Below, in pieces: positions 27,118-37,001 of a stretch of DNA of 64,000 nt. The position numbers and the translations under genes are program-made. Location of the stretch: assembly GCA_945889005.1 (NCBI GenBank), contig CAMDBI010000013.1, positions 1 through 64,000 of the forward strand. Reading direction: 5' to 3'. Source of the stretch: Bacteroides fragilis (lineage in GTDB: Bacteria > Bacteroidota > Bacteroidia > Bacteroidales > DTGW01). The notes under the pieces are model-generated. The model made no database searches and was not told where the DNA came from. It saw nothing but the letters and a program-made list of their open reading frames with translations. Every line of letters starts with the position of its first letter. The stretch's first letter is position 1.

Positions 27118-29001
27118 TTATTGTTTTATCAGTTTACCGGTGCTCAAAACTCCTTGTCGACCAATAATCTTGTAAATATAGAATCCGTTTTTCAAATCTG
27201 TTGTTTGTATTGTTCTTTTATGGCTATCTAGCAATTCGCGTTTTACTAATTTACCCGAAATGTCGTAGAGTTCTATAAAATAACTGTTTTGTATTGGAAT
27301 GATGCTCGAAACACTGATATGATCCCGAAAAGGATTAGGCACAATTTTCATTTTAGGAGATGAGTTTTTTTGTTCGATCGACGAAACCAGATCGTTATGA
27401 GAGCCAACTACAGGTCTGATCATAACGACACCTCTCAGTTTCGATGCTTGCCAGTTTTCGCCAGTTAGATAGAAAGTATTGCCTGCATGCCTGTTTACAT
27501 CGAAACCAATGTTTAGAAATTCATTTTTATCTTGAGTCCATCCAATAAAAAACTCTTTGGGCATGAGTTTTTTGGGGTTGATAAAAAATCTGTAGAAATT
27601 GTTTATACCATCTACGTTGCTAAGTAATAGACTGTCGACTTTAAGTATTTCGGAGTCAGGAAGTCCGTTGATGCTGTTCCATACGGTTAAAGCGATTCGT
27701 TGCTCCGACAGCTGAACCTTTTGATTAAAGAATATATCTACAGCCTGCAATGTGTCTTCTTTTTGCATTACAAAACGACAAGCAACTTTAGCTTTGTCGG
27801 CGCCATTGCCCGATATGCCGTATCCATATTCTGCCGAACCATCGTCGTATGCATAGTAATCTTCGAATACCTGATCGTAAGTTGTTGTGTCGTTTTTTGC
27901 TATTGAATCGTAATTATGGTACAAAAAGGCTTTTAATTGAAATGTAATATTTTTATAGGAATAGTAATTGTTAATGTTTCTAGGTTCATTTATGTATGTT
28001 GAAACTTTATGGGTTGAGTATGGTTCCAAAATCTTGCTATATATAGTGTCAGATTCGGGAAAGGTAAATTCAGATGCTTTTTCAGTTACTAGAAAATTTC
28101 TTGAAACTTCTATAGTATTATTGGAGTTGTTTCGCACTGTTAGATTAATAATTTTTTGTGTTTGTATAGTTTGTGCAATTGCCAATAAATAGTGCGACCA
28201 GGGCATTCGTTCATAATCTTTGAGACGAGAGCGTAAGGGTTCTTGAATAGCTACATCGTTCATAATTGTATCATTGGCTGTTCGCGATTTGTCGAGATAT
28301 ACATAATCGATATTCCAGATGTCGCCGTTCGAGGCTTTTCCGGCAACTTCTTTACTATCATAAATACTTGACAATATTTTGAATTGAAACCTAAAATTTT
28401 TGGTTAGATATGAAGTGTCTGTAATAGGAATCATTTTCATTTTAAAAACAGAGTCTGGTCGATCGGGAGCAGACCATACTGTTTTAAACACCGAGTCTCT
28501 GTCGTTCCAAAATTGCAGTAACAATGAGTCGTTGTCTTCGGCCGGGTCGCCATAGCCCCCGGTTTGGTAGTAAAAGCTTAAGAACAAAGAGTCTTTGTTC
28601 GATAAATCGATGTATTTTGAAACGAGTGAATCGGCATAAAAATAAGGTTTAGAGGCATTGACGTAAAGTCGACCTTGGTCGTTAAGGGCATCGAGAGTAG
28701 CCACTCCTATGCTGGGTTGGTTTATGCAATATGAGCTGTTTATATAAGCTAAGCCATTGTTCCACCATGTAGTGTCGGGAAATGGCGAATTGTTTGAAAA
28801 ATCGTCGATAAATGGTAACGATTTGATGTGTGTGCTCTTTGGTTTATAATTGTTGCTTTTTTGTTTGCTAGAATTATAAGGGTTTGGCGCCATTTCGGAG
28901 GTGCTATACGTTGCCGGAATAAGTATTTCCTGCGAATTTGCCAGAAGTATGCTTAAAAAAGAAAAAACTACAATTATTACAAAGTTATTTTTCATCGCCA
29001 T
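27118..29001 (-). CDS. Secreted protein with T9SS type A C-terminal sorting domain
   Basis: 627 aa. Signal peptide at 1-24 (a second ATG at 28995 is equally possible). The middle is a large beta-rich region with YYAYDDGSAEYGYGI (~390). The last ~75 residues are the sorting domain: IVPNPFRDHISV, then IELYDISGKLVKR, then DLKNGFYIYKI and a basic end. It should be exported by the T9SS and fixed to the surface or released. No catalytic motif is seen. Its start overlaps the PASTA gene by ~11-17 bases. Confidence 0.87.
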   Translation of the reverse strand: MAMKNNFVIIVVFSFLSILLANSQEILIPATYSTSEMAPNPYNSSKQKSNNYKPKSTHIKSLPFIDDFSNNSPFPDTTWWNNGLAYINSSYCINQPSIGVATLDALNDQGRLYVNASKPYFYADSLVSKYIDLSNKDSLFLSFYYQTGGYGDPAEDNDSLLLQFWNDRDSVFKTVWSAPDRPDSVFKMKMIPITDTSYLTKNFRFQFKILSSIYDSKEVAGKASNGDIWNIDYVYLDKSRTANDTIMNDVAIQEPLRSRLKDYERMPWSHYLLAIAQTIQTQKIINLTVRNNSNNTIEVSRNFLVTEKASEFTFPESDTIYSKILEPYSTHKVSTYINEPRNINNYYSYKNITFQLKAFLYHNYDSIAKNDTTTYDQVFEDYYAYDDGSAEYGYGISGNGADKAKVACRFVMQKEDTLQAVDIFFNQKVQLSEQRIALTVWNSINGLPDSEILKVDSLLLSNVDGINNFYRFFINPKKLMPKEFFIGWTQDKNEFLNIGFDVNRHAGNTFYLTGENWQASKLRGVVMIRPVVGSHNDLVSSIEQKNSSPKMKIVPNPFRDHISVSSIIPIQNSYFIELYDISGKLVKRELLDSHKRTIQTTDLKNGFYIYKIIGRQGVLSTGKLIKQ

Positions 29002-29818
29002 TACCTTTTACAACTATTTTGGAAGGATCGATACTTACCCAAATGTCGACAAATGCACCCATACTAATAGGAGTTCCCGATGTAGCGGGTTTTTGTTTCC
29101 AAACAATAGCGTTTATCGAATCGGCTTTGGTCGTAAATGATCCATCATAAATAACGGAACCGGTGTTTAAATATGATTCGGTAATGATTTTTTTTGCAAT
29201 ATTTATTTTCTCTCCAATCAAATTGGGAACCTTGGTATATTCGCTATCGGCTGCCTTGCCAAGTACGAGGTCTATTTTGGAATTTTTAACAATGGGTTTC
29301 CCGGGTTTAATGTCGCGACCTTTGAAGCGCTGTTGAAGTACATTGTTGGTTGCAATGTCGGGTACATACCGTATGTTTCCTACCAAAAGACCATTCGATT
29401 CAATAATTGCCTGAGCCTGACGTAACGAAACACCTAATGCATTGGGCATTGTAACCATTTCGGGGTTAAAGGCATTGATGTAAAAGAATATACGTCGGTT
29501 GGTTTTGACCTGAGAACCAGGTTTGGGATCCTGGTCGACTATTACACCGGGTTCAAAAGCATTGGTATATACCGAATCTATAACTATTTGTCTTAGGTCA
29601 TTATCTTCAATTATTTTTGTTGCTTTTTCTAAATTAAGGCCCTTGAAGTCGGGAACAGCAATGGTATTGCTGTGTTTGGTGTAAATACGTAAATATAAAC
29701 CAACTGCAACGAGCAAGCCAAAAGTAAAAAGGATAGTGTATTTCAATGTTTGGCGCCATTCTTTGCCTGGCATGTATTTGTGGTTTTTTATCTTATTGTA
29801 AAAGGTCTTGCTAAACAT
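28985..29818 (-). CDS. Membrane-anchored PASTA-domain protein
   Basis: 277 aa. A short cytoplasmic lead, one membrane helix (~24-44), then three PASTA repeats (~52-120, ~121-195, ~196-265), each with a conserved P-x-x-x-G start such as VPDFKGLNLEKA, MPNALGVSLRQA and VPNLIGEKINIA. PASTA domains sense peptidoglycan or lipid II in Ser/Thr kinases and PBPs, but this protein has no kinase or PBP domain. It overlaps the downstream T9SS gene and probably shares its message. Confidence 0.9.
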   Translation of the reverse strand: MFSKTFYNKIKNHKYMPGKEWRQTLKYTILFTFGLLVAVGLYLRIYTKHSNTIAVPDFKGLNLEKATKIIEDNDLRQIVIDSVYTNAFEPGVIVDQDPKPGSQVKTNRRIFFYINAFNPEMVTMPNALGVSLRQAQAIIESNGLLVGNIRYVPDIATNNVLQQRFKGRDIKPGKPIVKNSKIDLVLGKAADSEYTKVPNLIGEKINIAKKIITESYLNTGSVIYDGSFTTKADSINAIVWKQKPATSGTPISMGAFVDIWVSIDPSKIVVKGNGDEK

Positions 29819-29842
29819 TTTGTGAAATATTTTAGTGTAAAA

Positions 29843-30952
29843 TTAATACACTTTTACGACATTATAGAGTGTGTCTCGTTCAATTGGTATTTTATTTGAT
29901 TGTTTTACCATCGCAACTAGTTGTTCGATGCTCAAAGCATTGTTTTGTTTGACTCCTGCCATAGTATATATTTTGGTACTGTCGTCGATAGTGCCATCTA
30001 TATCGTCGACACCAAAGGAAAGTGCTATTTGAGCCACATCTTTCCCAATCATGGGCCAGTATGCCTTTAGATGCTGAAAATTGTCGAGAAACAAGCGACA
30101 CACTGCGTAATTTCTGAGGTCTTCGAGTATGGTAGTTTCGTCGAGGTGCGAAAGGAAATTATTATTTTTTCGAAATTTCAGCGGAATAAAAGCATTGAAG
30201 CCCTTAGTACTATCTTGCAAGTTGCGAAGTTTGTCCATGTGCTCGGCCCTATGTCTAAATGTCTCTATATGACCATAAAGCATGGTAGCATTCGATTGCA
30301 ATCCGCATTCGTGGGCTTTTTGGTGTATCGAGAGCCATTTTTCGCCGGTCGACTTTTCGTGGCAGAGTTGAGTGCGAATTTCAGTATCAAATATTTCGGC
30401 TCCTCCTCCGGGTATCGAGTTTAAGCCGTATTTTTTTAGCACTTCGAAACCCTCGCTATACGATAGATCCGATTTTTTGAACATATAATCGAGCTCAACC
30501 GCTGTAAAGGCTTTGATATGTATGTTTGGCAAAATCGCTTTTATGCGTTCAATCATTTTGCCATAGAAATGAATATCTCTATCGGGGTGTACGCCCCCAA
30601 CAATATGAACTTCGGTAACAGCCCGATCTTTATAAGCACTCACTTTTTCGGCAATATCGTCGATGGTATATTCCCAACTGTCGGCTTCTCCTTTTTTGCG
30701 CGAGTAAGCACAAAATTTACATTTGTAGATACAGATGTTGGTCGGTTCAATATGAAAGTTGCGATTGAAATAGACGTTCGAGCCGTTTTTTTGGGTGTTT
30801 ATATAATCGGCCAATATTCCCAAAAAGCTTAAACTGCCTTTCTCGTAAAGCACAATGGCATCGTCGATACTCAAACGGGTTTGGTTAAAAACCTTTTCGG
30901 CAATTGTCCGAAGTTCAGGACTCAGGTGTTGGTATAATATTTCTTTTTCCAC
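29843..30952 (-). CDS. mqnE: Aminodeoxyfutalosine synthase (radical SAM)
   Basis: 369 aa. The radical SAM cluster motif C-x3-C-x2-C lies in NICIYKCKFCAYSRK (~70). VHIVGGVHPDRD, SIPGGGAEIFD and ATMLYGHIET are MqnE signatures that separate it from MqnC. It joins 3-enolpyruvyl benzoate derivatives with SAM in the futalosine route to menaquinone. No other mqn gene is in the window. It abuts the FAD oxidoreductase gene (2 bases apart). Confidence 0.93.
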   Translation of the reverse strand: MEKEILYQHLSPELRTIAEKVFNQTRLSIDDAIVLYEKGSLSFLGILADYINTQKNGSNVYFNRNFHIEPTNICIYKCKFCAYSRKKGEADSWEYTIDDIAEKVSAYKDRAVTEVHIVGGVHPDRDIHFYGKMIERIKAILPNIHIKAFTAVELDYMFKKSDLSYSEGFEVLKKYGLNSIPGGGAEIFDTEIRTQLCHEKSTGEKWLSIHQKAHECGLQSNATMLYGHIETFRHRAEHMDKLRNLQDSTKGFNAFIPLKFRKNNNFLSHLDETTILEDLRNYAVCRLFLDNFQHLKAYWPMIGKDVAQIALSFGVDDIDGTIDDSTKIYTMAGVKQNNALSIEQLVAMVKQSNKIPIERDTLYNVVKVY

Positions 30953-30954
30953 AT

Positions 30955-32412
30955 TTATTTCTTTTGTAAGCCGGTTTTAGTTATAACCGACGATTCCTGA
31001 TAACTTTCGTAATCGGTGTTTATTTCCCAAAGATTATGATTTTTGCTATCGAGAATGTTTTCGGCAGCCATTATTCCCATCAAAATGCTATGATCTTGGT
31101 TGTTGTATTTGTATGATCCGTATCGACCTATTACACTAAGTCCGTCAACAGAATCGAGATATTCCTCAATGGGTTTCATGGTTTGCTTGTATCCGCTAAA
31201 GTATACCGGGTAGCAACGAGGAAGCCTGTATACATGCCCCTCTGTAATTTCAGCTCCATTGTTAAGTCCCGACAAAACAACTTCTTTTTTAGCCATTTCG
31301 ATTAGCGTTGTATCGTTGTCTTTCCAGAGTTGATCTTCGAGGTTAGCCCAATATTCAACACAAAGAATTGTGTTTTTTTCGTTGCCATAGAGCGTTGGCA
31401 ACCAGTTACGAAAATTGGTAATGCGCCCCATTTCTATGCCTGCAGAGTGTACATACAACCATTGGTCGGTAAAGAGATTTTCGCTTTCGACTTTTAGAAA
31501 TACAAGTATAGTATTGCGAAATTTGAGTTTTTGAGCTTGCTCGACAATGCTTTGTGGCACATCGGGTAAGCGTGTGACCATAAGCGAAATGGGCATTGTA
31601 GAAATTATGTAGTCATATTCTTCTATCTTGCCATTTTCTAACTCAAGAGCATAAGCACGTTCATTTTTTGTCAGTATTCTTTTTACAGGAGTGTTGAGCA
31701 TTACGGTTCCGCCATTTTGTTCGATCATGTTTTTCATACGCATGTAAACCGAACCGGTTCCTTTGTTTGGATAAGCAAATATATCGACCAAAGTTTTGTG
31801 TTTGCCGCTATTGCCAAAGAGAGCAGATTTAATGGCCTCGCCCATCGAAAATTTTTTGATGCGTTGGGCTGCAAAGTCCGAATCGAGCTCGGTGCATTTG
31901 ATGCCCCATAATTTTTCGCTGTATGTTTTGAAAAACATACGGTACAGGCGTTTGCCAAATCGATTGGTAACCCACCATTCGAATGTGTCTTCTTTTTTTG
32001 TTGGAACTATTTTTTCTTTTAAATAGCTCAGAATGCACAGTCCAGCTTCGATTAGCCCCATGTTTTTAAGCGCGTTGGTAGCTTTCAGCGGGTAGTCAAA
32101 AAAACGTTTTTTGTAAAAAATACGAGTTTGTCGATTGACCATATCGAAGTCGTTACCAACTACCTCGAGCCAAAGTTCGTTGATTCGTTTGTCGTCGCTA
32201 AAGAATCGGTGAGGCCCAAGGTCTACCGTTTGATTCCAAAGCTCGATAGAACGCGACAGGCCGCCAACATCGGAGCCTGCTTCGTACAAATTGAGTTTTG
32301 TAATATTATGTTTAGTAATTTTTTTCGAGAGTTGGTATGCGGCTGTGATGCCTGCTGGACCCGCCCCGATAACTGCAATACGCATGGTGTTATCTTGAGA
32401 TAAATCAAACAT
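30955..32412 (-). CDS. NAD(P)/FAD-dependent oxidoreductase (protoporphyrinogen oxidase/UDP-galactopyranose mutase-like)
   Basis: 485 aa. The dinucleotide motif GAGPAGITAAYQL is near the N-terminus; an in-frame ATG at 32385 gives MRIAVIGAG directly and may be the true start. VDLGPHRFFSDD, WGIKCTEL and IGRYGSYKYNNQDHS mark the FAD amine-oxidase superfamily group often annotated as polysaccharide-biosynthesis oxidoreductases. Substrate unknown. It lies 65 bases behind the DRE-TIM aldolase gene, so the pair could act in one pathway. Confidence 0.85.
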   Translation of the reverse strand: MFDLSQDNTMRIAVIGAGPAGITAAYQLSKKITKHNITKLNLYEAGSDVGGLSRSIELWNQTVDLGPHRFFSDDKRINELWLEVVGNDFDMVNRQTRIFYKKRFFDYPLKATNALKNMGLIEAGLCILSYLKEKIVPTKKEDTFEWWVTNRFGKRLYRMFFKTYSEKLWGIKCTELDSDFAAQRIKKFSMGEAIKSALFGNSGKHKTLVDIFAYPNKGTGSVYMRMKNMIEQNGGTVMLNTPVKRILTKNERAYALELENGKIEEYDYIISTMPISLMVTRLPDVPQSIVEQAQKLKFRNTILVFLKVESENLFTDQWLYVHSAGIEMGRITNFRNWLPTLYGNEKNTILCVEYWANLEDQLWKDNDTTLIEMAKKEVVLSGLNNGAEITEGHVYRLPRCYPVYFSGYKQTMKPIEEYLDSVDGLSVIGRYGSYKYNNQDHSILMGIMAAENILDSKNHNLWEINTDYESYQESSVITKTGLQKK

Positions 32413-32477
32413 AAAGGCTCATATATTTTGATAGTTCGATAATATAAAGCCTTTGTGTCATACTAAATATTCTTTTA

Positions 32478-33428
32478 TTATTCTAAAACAGTTTTGTCGG
32501 TTGTTTTCTTGTAGAAAGTAACAAAATCGTCGCGTTGTTCAGAGTCCATCCATTCCATGGCTTCACGTGGGTGTTCGTTCATAAAACCCGAAATCAAGTA
32601 AGGAATGTGATAGCCCCAGGTAATTTCTTTTTGTAAAGGTAAAAGTTTGTTTTGAATAACTTCAAACAATGGGCTGAGTTTGTATTTTGGATTTTTGAGG
32701 AATGCCATCAAAAGCTCTGTATGGCAATTGCCAGCTCCACGTCCAACTCCAAGCAATGTAGAATCGAGCATGTTGCAGTTGTGTATTATTGCAGTTATGG
32801 TGTTGGAAAATGCCAACTGCATGTTGTTGTGTGTGTGAATACCGATTGTTTTGTTTGGCAAGGCTTGTGTATATTTTTTCATGAGCGATTCAATCTGTTC
32901 GCAATACATGCTTCCAAACGAATCGACCAGGTAAAAGATTGGTACACGCGATTTTGCAACATCGTTGAGGGCTTCGTCGAGGTCGCGCTCCATAACGGTT
33001 GATACTGCCATAAGGTTGATTGTAGTTTCGTAACCCTTGTCGATACAGTGATGAGCAAGTTCTATAGCTTTGTCCATTTGGTGAGCATAAGCAGCCACAC
33101 GAATCATGTCGAGCACACTGTCTTTCTTTTGAGGTATATCGATAAAATCGATGCGGCCAATATCTGCCATTGCCGAGAGCTTCATGCCGGTTTGGTTGTC
33201 GCCAACAATCTTACGAAGATCTTTTTCGTCGCAAAATTTCCATGCGCCGTTTTCGATACGTGAGTATGACTTTTCGCTACTTTTATAGCCAATTTCCATA
33301 TAATCGACACCTGCAGCAACACAGGCATTGTAGACGGCTTTTACGAAATCGTCTTCAAATTTCCATTCGTTCATCAAACCGCCATCGCGAACTGTACAGT
33401 CTAATACTTTAATTTCTGGTCTAAACAT
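32478..33428 (-). CDS. DRE-TIM metallolyase family aldolase (HMGL-like)
   Basis: 316 aa TIM barrel. LDCTVRDGGLMN at the N-terminus matches the D-R-[ED] metal/catalytic motif, with GG in place of the more common GE. DYMEIGYKSS and GIHTHNNMQLAFSN supply the His-x-His metal ligands. The nearest well-known relatives are 4-hydroxy-2-oxovalerate aldolase and isopropylmalate synthase; the C-terminal part lacks the regulatory domain of the latter. Such stand-alone aldolases sit in polysaccharide or nonulosonate-like loci in other genomes. Function here is open. Confidence 0.82.
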   Translation of the reverse strand: MFRPEIKVLDCTVRDGGLMNEWKFEDDFVKAVYNACVAAGVDYMEIGYKSSEKSYSRIENGAWKFCDEKDLRKIVGDNQTGMKLSAMADIGRIDFIDIPQKKDSVLDMIRVAAYAHQMDKAIELAHHCIDKGYETTINLMAVSTVMERDLDEALNDVAKSRVPIFYLVDSFGSMYCEQIESLMKKYTQALPNKTIGIHTHNNMQLAFSNTITAIIHNCNMLDSTLLGVGRGAGNCHTELLMAFLKNPKYKLSPLFEVIQNKLLPLQKEITWGYHIPYLISGFMNEHPREAMEWMDSEQRDDFVTFYKKTTDKTVLE

Positions 33429-33431
33429 AGA

Positions 33432-33541
33432 ATTTATTACTAATTACAAATTACTAATGACTAATTAATTACTATTTACAAATTACTAATGACTAATTTT
33501 AAAAAACTAATGAATAGGATTTATTTCATTAGTAATTAGTC
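33432..33541. repeat. AT-rich direct and inverted repeat (ATTACTAATGACTAATT type)
   Basis: The unit ACAAATTACTAATGACTAAT occurs twice (start ~33443 and ~33478). The opposite orientation, ATTAGTAATTAGTCATT, follows at ~33529-33545 so the whole can fold back. A related sequence lies at 36970-37010, at the start of era. It separates the aldolase from the chorismate mutase gene. Confidence 0.6.
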
Positions 33542-33857
33542 ATTTGTCATTCGTAATTATTTTCATTTCCTGAGCGATAAAGTAATCTATCAGGGTTTTG
33601 TATACTTTTTCAATTACATCGGCATCGAGGCCTTTTTCTTGCGCCCATTCCCTGCGTTTGGCAATTACCAGATTGTATCTGTCCAAGGCTTTGATGCTGT
33701 CGGCATTGGGCTTTTTGTACTTTACAACCTCTTTAACAAATTCAAAACGCAAAGCTATTGCTTCAATAATTTTGTTGTCGATTAAATCAATTTGCTCACG
33801 TATCTCCTCTATATTGCTGCAATCGACAGCTTTTTTTTTGATAAAACGCTCCATCAA
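33540..33857 (-). CDS. Chorismate mutase type II (AroQ) domain protein
   Basis: 105 aa, all-helical. IREQIDLIDNKIIEAIALRFEFVKEVVKYK has the first-helix Arg-x-x-(I/L)-D pattern, the second helix has RREWAQEKGLD, and the end is IEKVYKTLIDYFIAQE. It matches monofunctional AroQ and the isochorismate pyruvate-lyase PchB/MenF-type relatives. It would make prephenate for Phe and Tyr. No aro gene is adjacent. The last codons run into the neighbouring repeat. Confidence 0.82.
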   Translation of the reverse strand: MMERFIKKKAVDCSNIEEIREQIDLIDNKIIEAIALRFEFVKEVVKYKKPNADSIKALDRYNLVIAKRREWAQEKGLDADVIEKVYKTLIDYFIAQEMKIITNDK

Positions 33858-34025
33858 ATCGAAATTTCAAATTTTGAAAAATGAAGCGTAAATATAGGAT
33901 TTATTTAATAATGTGAAAATTTTGGATGCGAAATTTTGAAAAAGGTCAGAAAAATATTAAGAATTGGCTAAGTTCAGGTGTATGGCATTAGGGTACTGGT
34001 ATATATTTAGTTATGTATCACTCTA

Positions 34026-34322
34026 TCAAAATCGTTGCTTTTTTGGTCTCTGTCTATTGTCGTAAAAATTTAGTAGAATGATTCTATCTTCTCTAATTTG
34101 ATAAAAAAGTGTCAATTGCTTTACAATTACAAATCCTCTTATGTTTAATTCTTTATTTTCAATTGTGCCGATCTCAGGAAATTCTGATAGAAGATCGAGG
34201 AAATCATATACTTTTTTAACAAAGAGCTTAGTCGTATTTGTTCCCCATTCGACTTCTAAATACGATATTATTGAATCAAATCGCTTTTCAGCTTTTTTTG
34301 ACCAGAATATATCTAGAGCCAT
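34026..34322 (-). CDS. RelE/ParE-family toxin
   Basis: 98 aa. IFWSKKAEKRFDSIISYLEVEWG, then FPEIG and IRGFVIVKQLTLFYQIREDRIILLNFYDNRQ form the ParE/RelE fold: two helices, then a sheet ending in the N-F-x-(D/N)-x-R-Q motif. RelE members cut mRNA on ribosomes and ParE members poison gyrase; the catalytic residues do not decide it. It overlaps the antitoxin gene by 10 bases, the normal type II arrangement. Confidence 0.9.
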   Translation of the reverse strand: MALDIFWSKKAEKRFDSIISYLEVEWGTNTTKLFVKKVYDFLDLLSEFPEIGTIENKELNIRGFVIVKQLTLFYQIREDRIILLNFYDNRQRPKKQRF

Positions 34323-34555
34323 TTTTTGTGTTTGGTAATCATATTTGAATGAGCTATTAAATTTTTGTCATCTCGACTTTCTTGCTCAATTAAAAGTAAT
34401 TCCTGTAGTTCTTCGTTGTTTAGTCGTGACCATAATGTCCCGTCTTTTGATTCACTCGTCTTTGAAATAATTTCGTAAAATTTAAACAACAGATTTTCAT
34501 TATTAATAGAATCTATCAATTTATGAAAATTTGTCTTTAATTCAACATTTGTCAT
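34313..34555 (-). CDS. Antitoxin of the RelE/ParE-type pair
   Basis: About 80 aa from ATG at 34555 (a further ATG lies at 34561). A helical N-terminus NVELKTNFHKLIDSINNENLLFKFYEII is followed by a charged tail that ends in KHKKWL. It has no obvious ribbon-helix-helix or Phd motif; similar short proteins (often labelled hypothetical or DUF2281-like) precede ParE toxins in Bacteroidota. Role is assigned from position and coupling. Confidence 0.75.
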   Translation of the reverse strand: MTNVELKTNFHKLIDSINNENLLFKFYEIISKTSESKDGTLWSRLNNEELQELLLIEQESRDDKNLIAHSNMITKHKKWL

Positions 34556-34642
34556 ACACAAAAATTTTAGAAATCAAAATTAAGTTAAAAAACAAGAATT
34601 TCAAAATCAAAGGCATTCAATGTTGCCAACTATGCCTTTCCT

Positions 34643-35947
34643 CTATTTCTCCCTCATATAAATCTGTATAGGCACGCCTCTAAAGTTGAAGTTTTGGCGT
34701 AATTGGTTTTCTAAGTAGCGTTTGTAAGGTTCTTTGACCATTTCTGGCAGGTTGCAGAAAAACACAAACGATGGTGCCGGTGTTGGTAGCTGAGTAACGT
34801 ATTTTATTTTAACATGATGACCTTTGACTGCTGGAGGTGTGTAGGCTTGAATGGCTTCGAGCATTACCTGGTTGAGTTTCGAAGTCGATATGCGTCGTTT
34901 GCGGTTTTCGTATACTTCGAGCGATACATCGAGCACATCGTGGATGCGTTGCTTAGTAACAGCCGAGATAAATACGATGGGCACATCGTTAAACGGTGCT
35001 ATTCTTTCTTCTATGATCTTAGTAAATTCTTTTAGTGTATTTGTTTCTTTTTCAATAAGATCCCATTTGTTGACCAAAATTACAATTCCTTTTTTGTTTT
35101 TCTTGGCAAGATTGAGAATGCTCATATCTTGCGCTTCAATGCCACGTGTAGCATCGATTATTAGCAGGCAAATATCTGCTTGCTCAATGGTTTTGATCGA
35201 ACGCATTACAGAGTAAAACTCAATATTGTCCATGGTGCGGCCTTTTTTGCGCAAACCGGCTGTATCGATCAGATAAAAATCGTGGTTAAATTTATTGTAA
35301 CGTGTGTATACCGAATCGCGGGTGGTTCCGGCAATGGGGGTTACTATATTGCGTTCTTCGCCTATCAGAGCATTCAAAAGCGATGATTTTCCAACGTTGG
35401 GTCGGCCTACAATAGCAAGTTTGGGCAAATCTTCAACTTCAGTTATTTCACTTTTGTTGAGTTGTAGAGCAATGGCATCGAGCAAATCGCCGGTACCGCT
35501 GCCACTCATCGACGATATGCAAAACAACTCGCCCAATCCCAATTTGTGAAAGTCATAAGAATCGTTAATTCGTTCGTAATTATCGACTTTGTTCACAACG
35601 GTTATTACTTTCTTTTTTGTTTTTCGAAGTATGTCGGCAACCGAGGCATCGAAAGTTGTAATACCTGTAGTTACATCGACCAGAAAAACGATAACATCGG
35701 CTTCGTCAATTGCTAGCATTACTTGTTTATTAATCTCGCTTTCGAACACATCGTCGGAGTTAGACACGTAGCCTCCGGTATCGACAACATTAAATTCTTG
35801 TCCGCACCATTCGGCTTTGCCTTGATGTCGATCGCGGGTTGTACCACTTGTTTCGTCAACTATTGCCTCGCGACTGCCTACCAAACGATTAAACAATGTA
35901 GACTTTCCTACATTCGGTCTTCCTACTATTGCTACTATGTTGCTCAT
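34643..35947 (-). CDS. der: Ribosome-biogenesis GTPase Der (EngA)
   Basis: 434 aa from ATG at 35947; a longer frame to 35998 is repeat-derived. Two tandem GTPase domains: G1 [19 protein letters not shown] and NKVD in the first; [23 protein letters not shown] and NKWDL in the second. A KH-like C-terminal domain ends in [17 protein letters not shown]. Der is needed for 50S subunit assembly. It lies downstream of era on the same strand with a hairpin repeat between. Confidence 0.97.
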   Translation of the reverse strand: MSNIVAIVGRPNVGKSTLFNRLVGSREAIVDETSGTTRDRHQGKAEWCGQEFNVVDTGGYVSNSDDVFESEINKQVMLAIDEADVIVFLVDVTTGITTFDASVADILRKTKKKVITVVNKVDNYERINDSYDFHKLGLGELFCISSMSGSGTGDLLDAIALQLNKSEITEVEDLPKLAIVGRPNVGKSSLLNALIGEERNIVTPIAGTTRDSVYTRYNKFNHDFYLIDTAGLRKKGRTMDNIEFYSVMRSIKTIEQADICLLIIDATRGIEAQDMSILNLAKKNKKGIVILVNKWDLIEKETNTLKEFTKIIEERIAPFNDVPIVFISAVTKQRIHDVLDVSLEVYENRKRRISTSKLNQVMLEAIQAYTPPAVKGHHVKIKYVTQLPTPAPSFVFFCNLPEMVKEPYKRYLENQLRQNFNFRGVPIQIYMREK

Positions 35948-35973
35948 AAAAAATAATTTAATGTGAAAATTAC

Positions 35974-36025
35974 AAATGTGAAAATGTGGAAATTTCAAAA
36001 ATTAATTTGCACATTTTCACATTTG
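35974..36025. repeat. Hairpin-forming GTGAAAATGTG-type repeat between era and der
   Basis: A perfect 16-bp arm, CAAATGTGAAAATGTG at 35974-35989, pairs with 36010-36025 across a 20-base AT-rich loop. It could end era transcription or form a leader for der. Short GTGAAAAT units recur on both sides. Confidence 0.6.
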
Positions 36026-36044
36026 CATATTTGTTCATTGTTTT

Positions 36045-37001
36045 TTAGCTTTCGTATCCAAACTGCTTCAACATGCTCTCGTTGTCGCGCCAATCTTTTT
36101 TGACTTTTACAAGTATTTCCATAAACACCTTTTTGCCTATGAATTTCTCAATATCGTGTCGGGCTGCTGTTGCTATTCGTTTAAGTGCTGAACCATTGGG
36201 CCCTATGATAATACCTTTTTGCGATTCGCGTTCGACATAGATCAATACCGACATACGATCCAATTCAGGCCCTTCCTGATAAGTGTCTACAACAATCTCG
36301 ACAGCGTATGGAATTTCTTTTTTATAATGGATAAGTATTTTTTCCCGAATCATTTCGGTTACGAAAAAACGCACGTTTCTGTCCGAAAGCTCGTCTTTTG
36401 GGAAAAATGGAGGATTTTCGGGCAAAACTTCAATGATAGCCCTTTTAAGATTGTCGAGGTTAAATTTTTCTAATGCCGAAAGACCAATGGTGCGGGCATT
36501 TGGAAATACTCCAAGCCAATGTGCCGACGCATCGTTTATTTGATCAATGTCCGATTTGTCGACTTTGTTAATTGCCAGTATTACCGGAGCTCCCGATTTA
36601 TTAATATTATCTACAATCTTGTCGGGTAGCGGATTTCGGTCGGCAGGCTCTGTTACCAACAGAAACACATCGGCATCTTCGAGTGCGCCTTCAACAAAAT
36701 TCATCATCGATTCTTGGAGCTTATATGCAGGTTTTATAATACCTGGTGTATCGGAAAATACAATTTGGTAATCTTCGTCGCTCAATATGCCTAAAATCCT
36801 GTGACGTGTTGTTTGTGCTTTATGAGTGGTTGCCGACAATTTTTCGCCCACCAAGGCATTCATAAGTGTCGATTTCCCTACATTGGGTCGACCCAATATA
36901 TTTACAAAACCCGCTTTGTGGACTTTTCCTGAATCTGGAATCTGTTGACCGTTTTCCGAATTTATATTTTCATTTGTCATTGGTAATTTGTCATTAGTCA
37001 T
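36045..37001 (-). CDS. era: GTPase Era with a repeat-derived N-terminal extension
   Basis: Era binds 16S rRNA for 30S maturation. G1 [15 protein letters not shown]3 DTPG, G4 NKVD and a KH domain with GIIIGPNGSALKRIAT are all present. The usual start (M-H-K-x-G-F-V-N) is missing; the nearest ATGs are at 36980 and 37001, so ~25-32 residues precede HKAGFVNI. ATG at 37001 overlaps the rluB stop (TAATG), which favours it. The extension MTNDKLPMTNEN is encoded by the ATTAGTCATT-type repeat seen elsewhere here, so it is probably disordered and not functional. Confidence 0.95.
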   Translation of the reverse strand: MTNDKLPMTNENINSENGQQIPDSGKVHKAGFVNILGRPNVGKSTLMNALVGEKLSATTHKAQTTRHRILGILSDEDYQIVFSDTPGIIKPAYKLQESMMNFVEGALEDADVFLLVTEPADRNPLPDKIVDNINKSGAPVILAINKVDKSDIDQINDASAHWLGVFPNARTIGLSALEKFNLDNLKRAIIEVLPENPPFFPKDELSDRNVRFFVTEMIREKILIHYKKEIPYAVEIVVDTYQEGPELDRMSVLIYVERESQKGIIIGPNGSALKRIATAARHDIEKFIGKKVFMEILVKVKKDWRDNESMLKQFGYES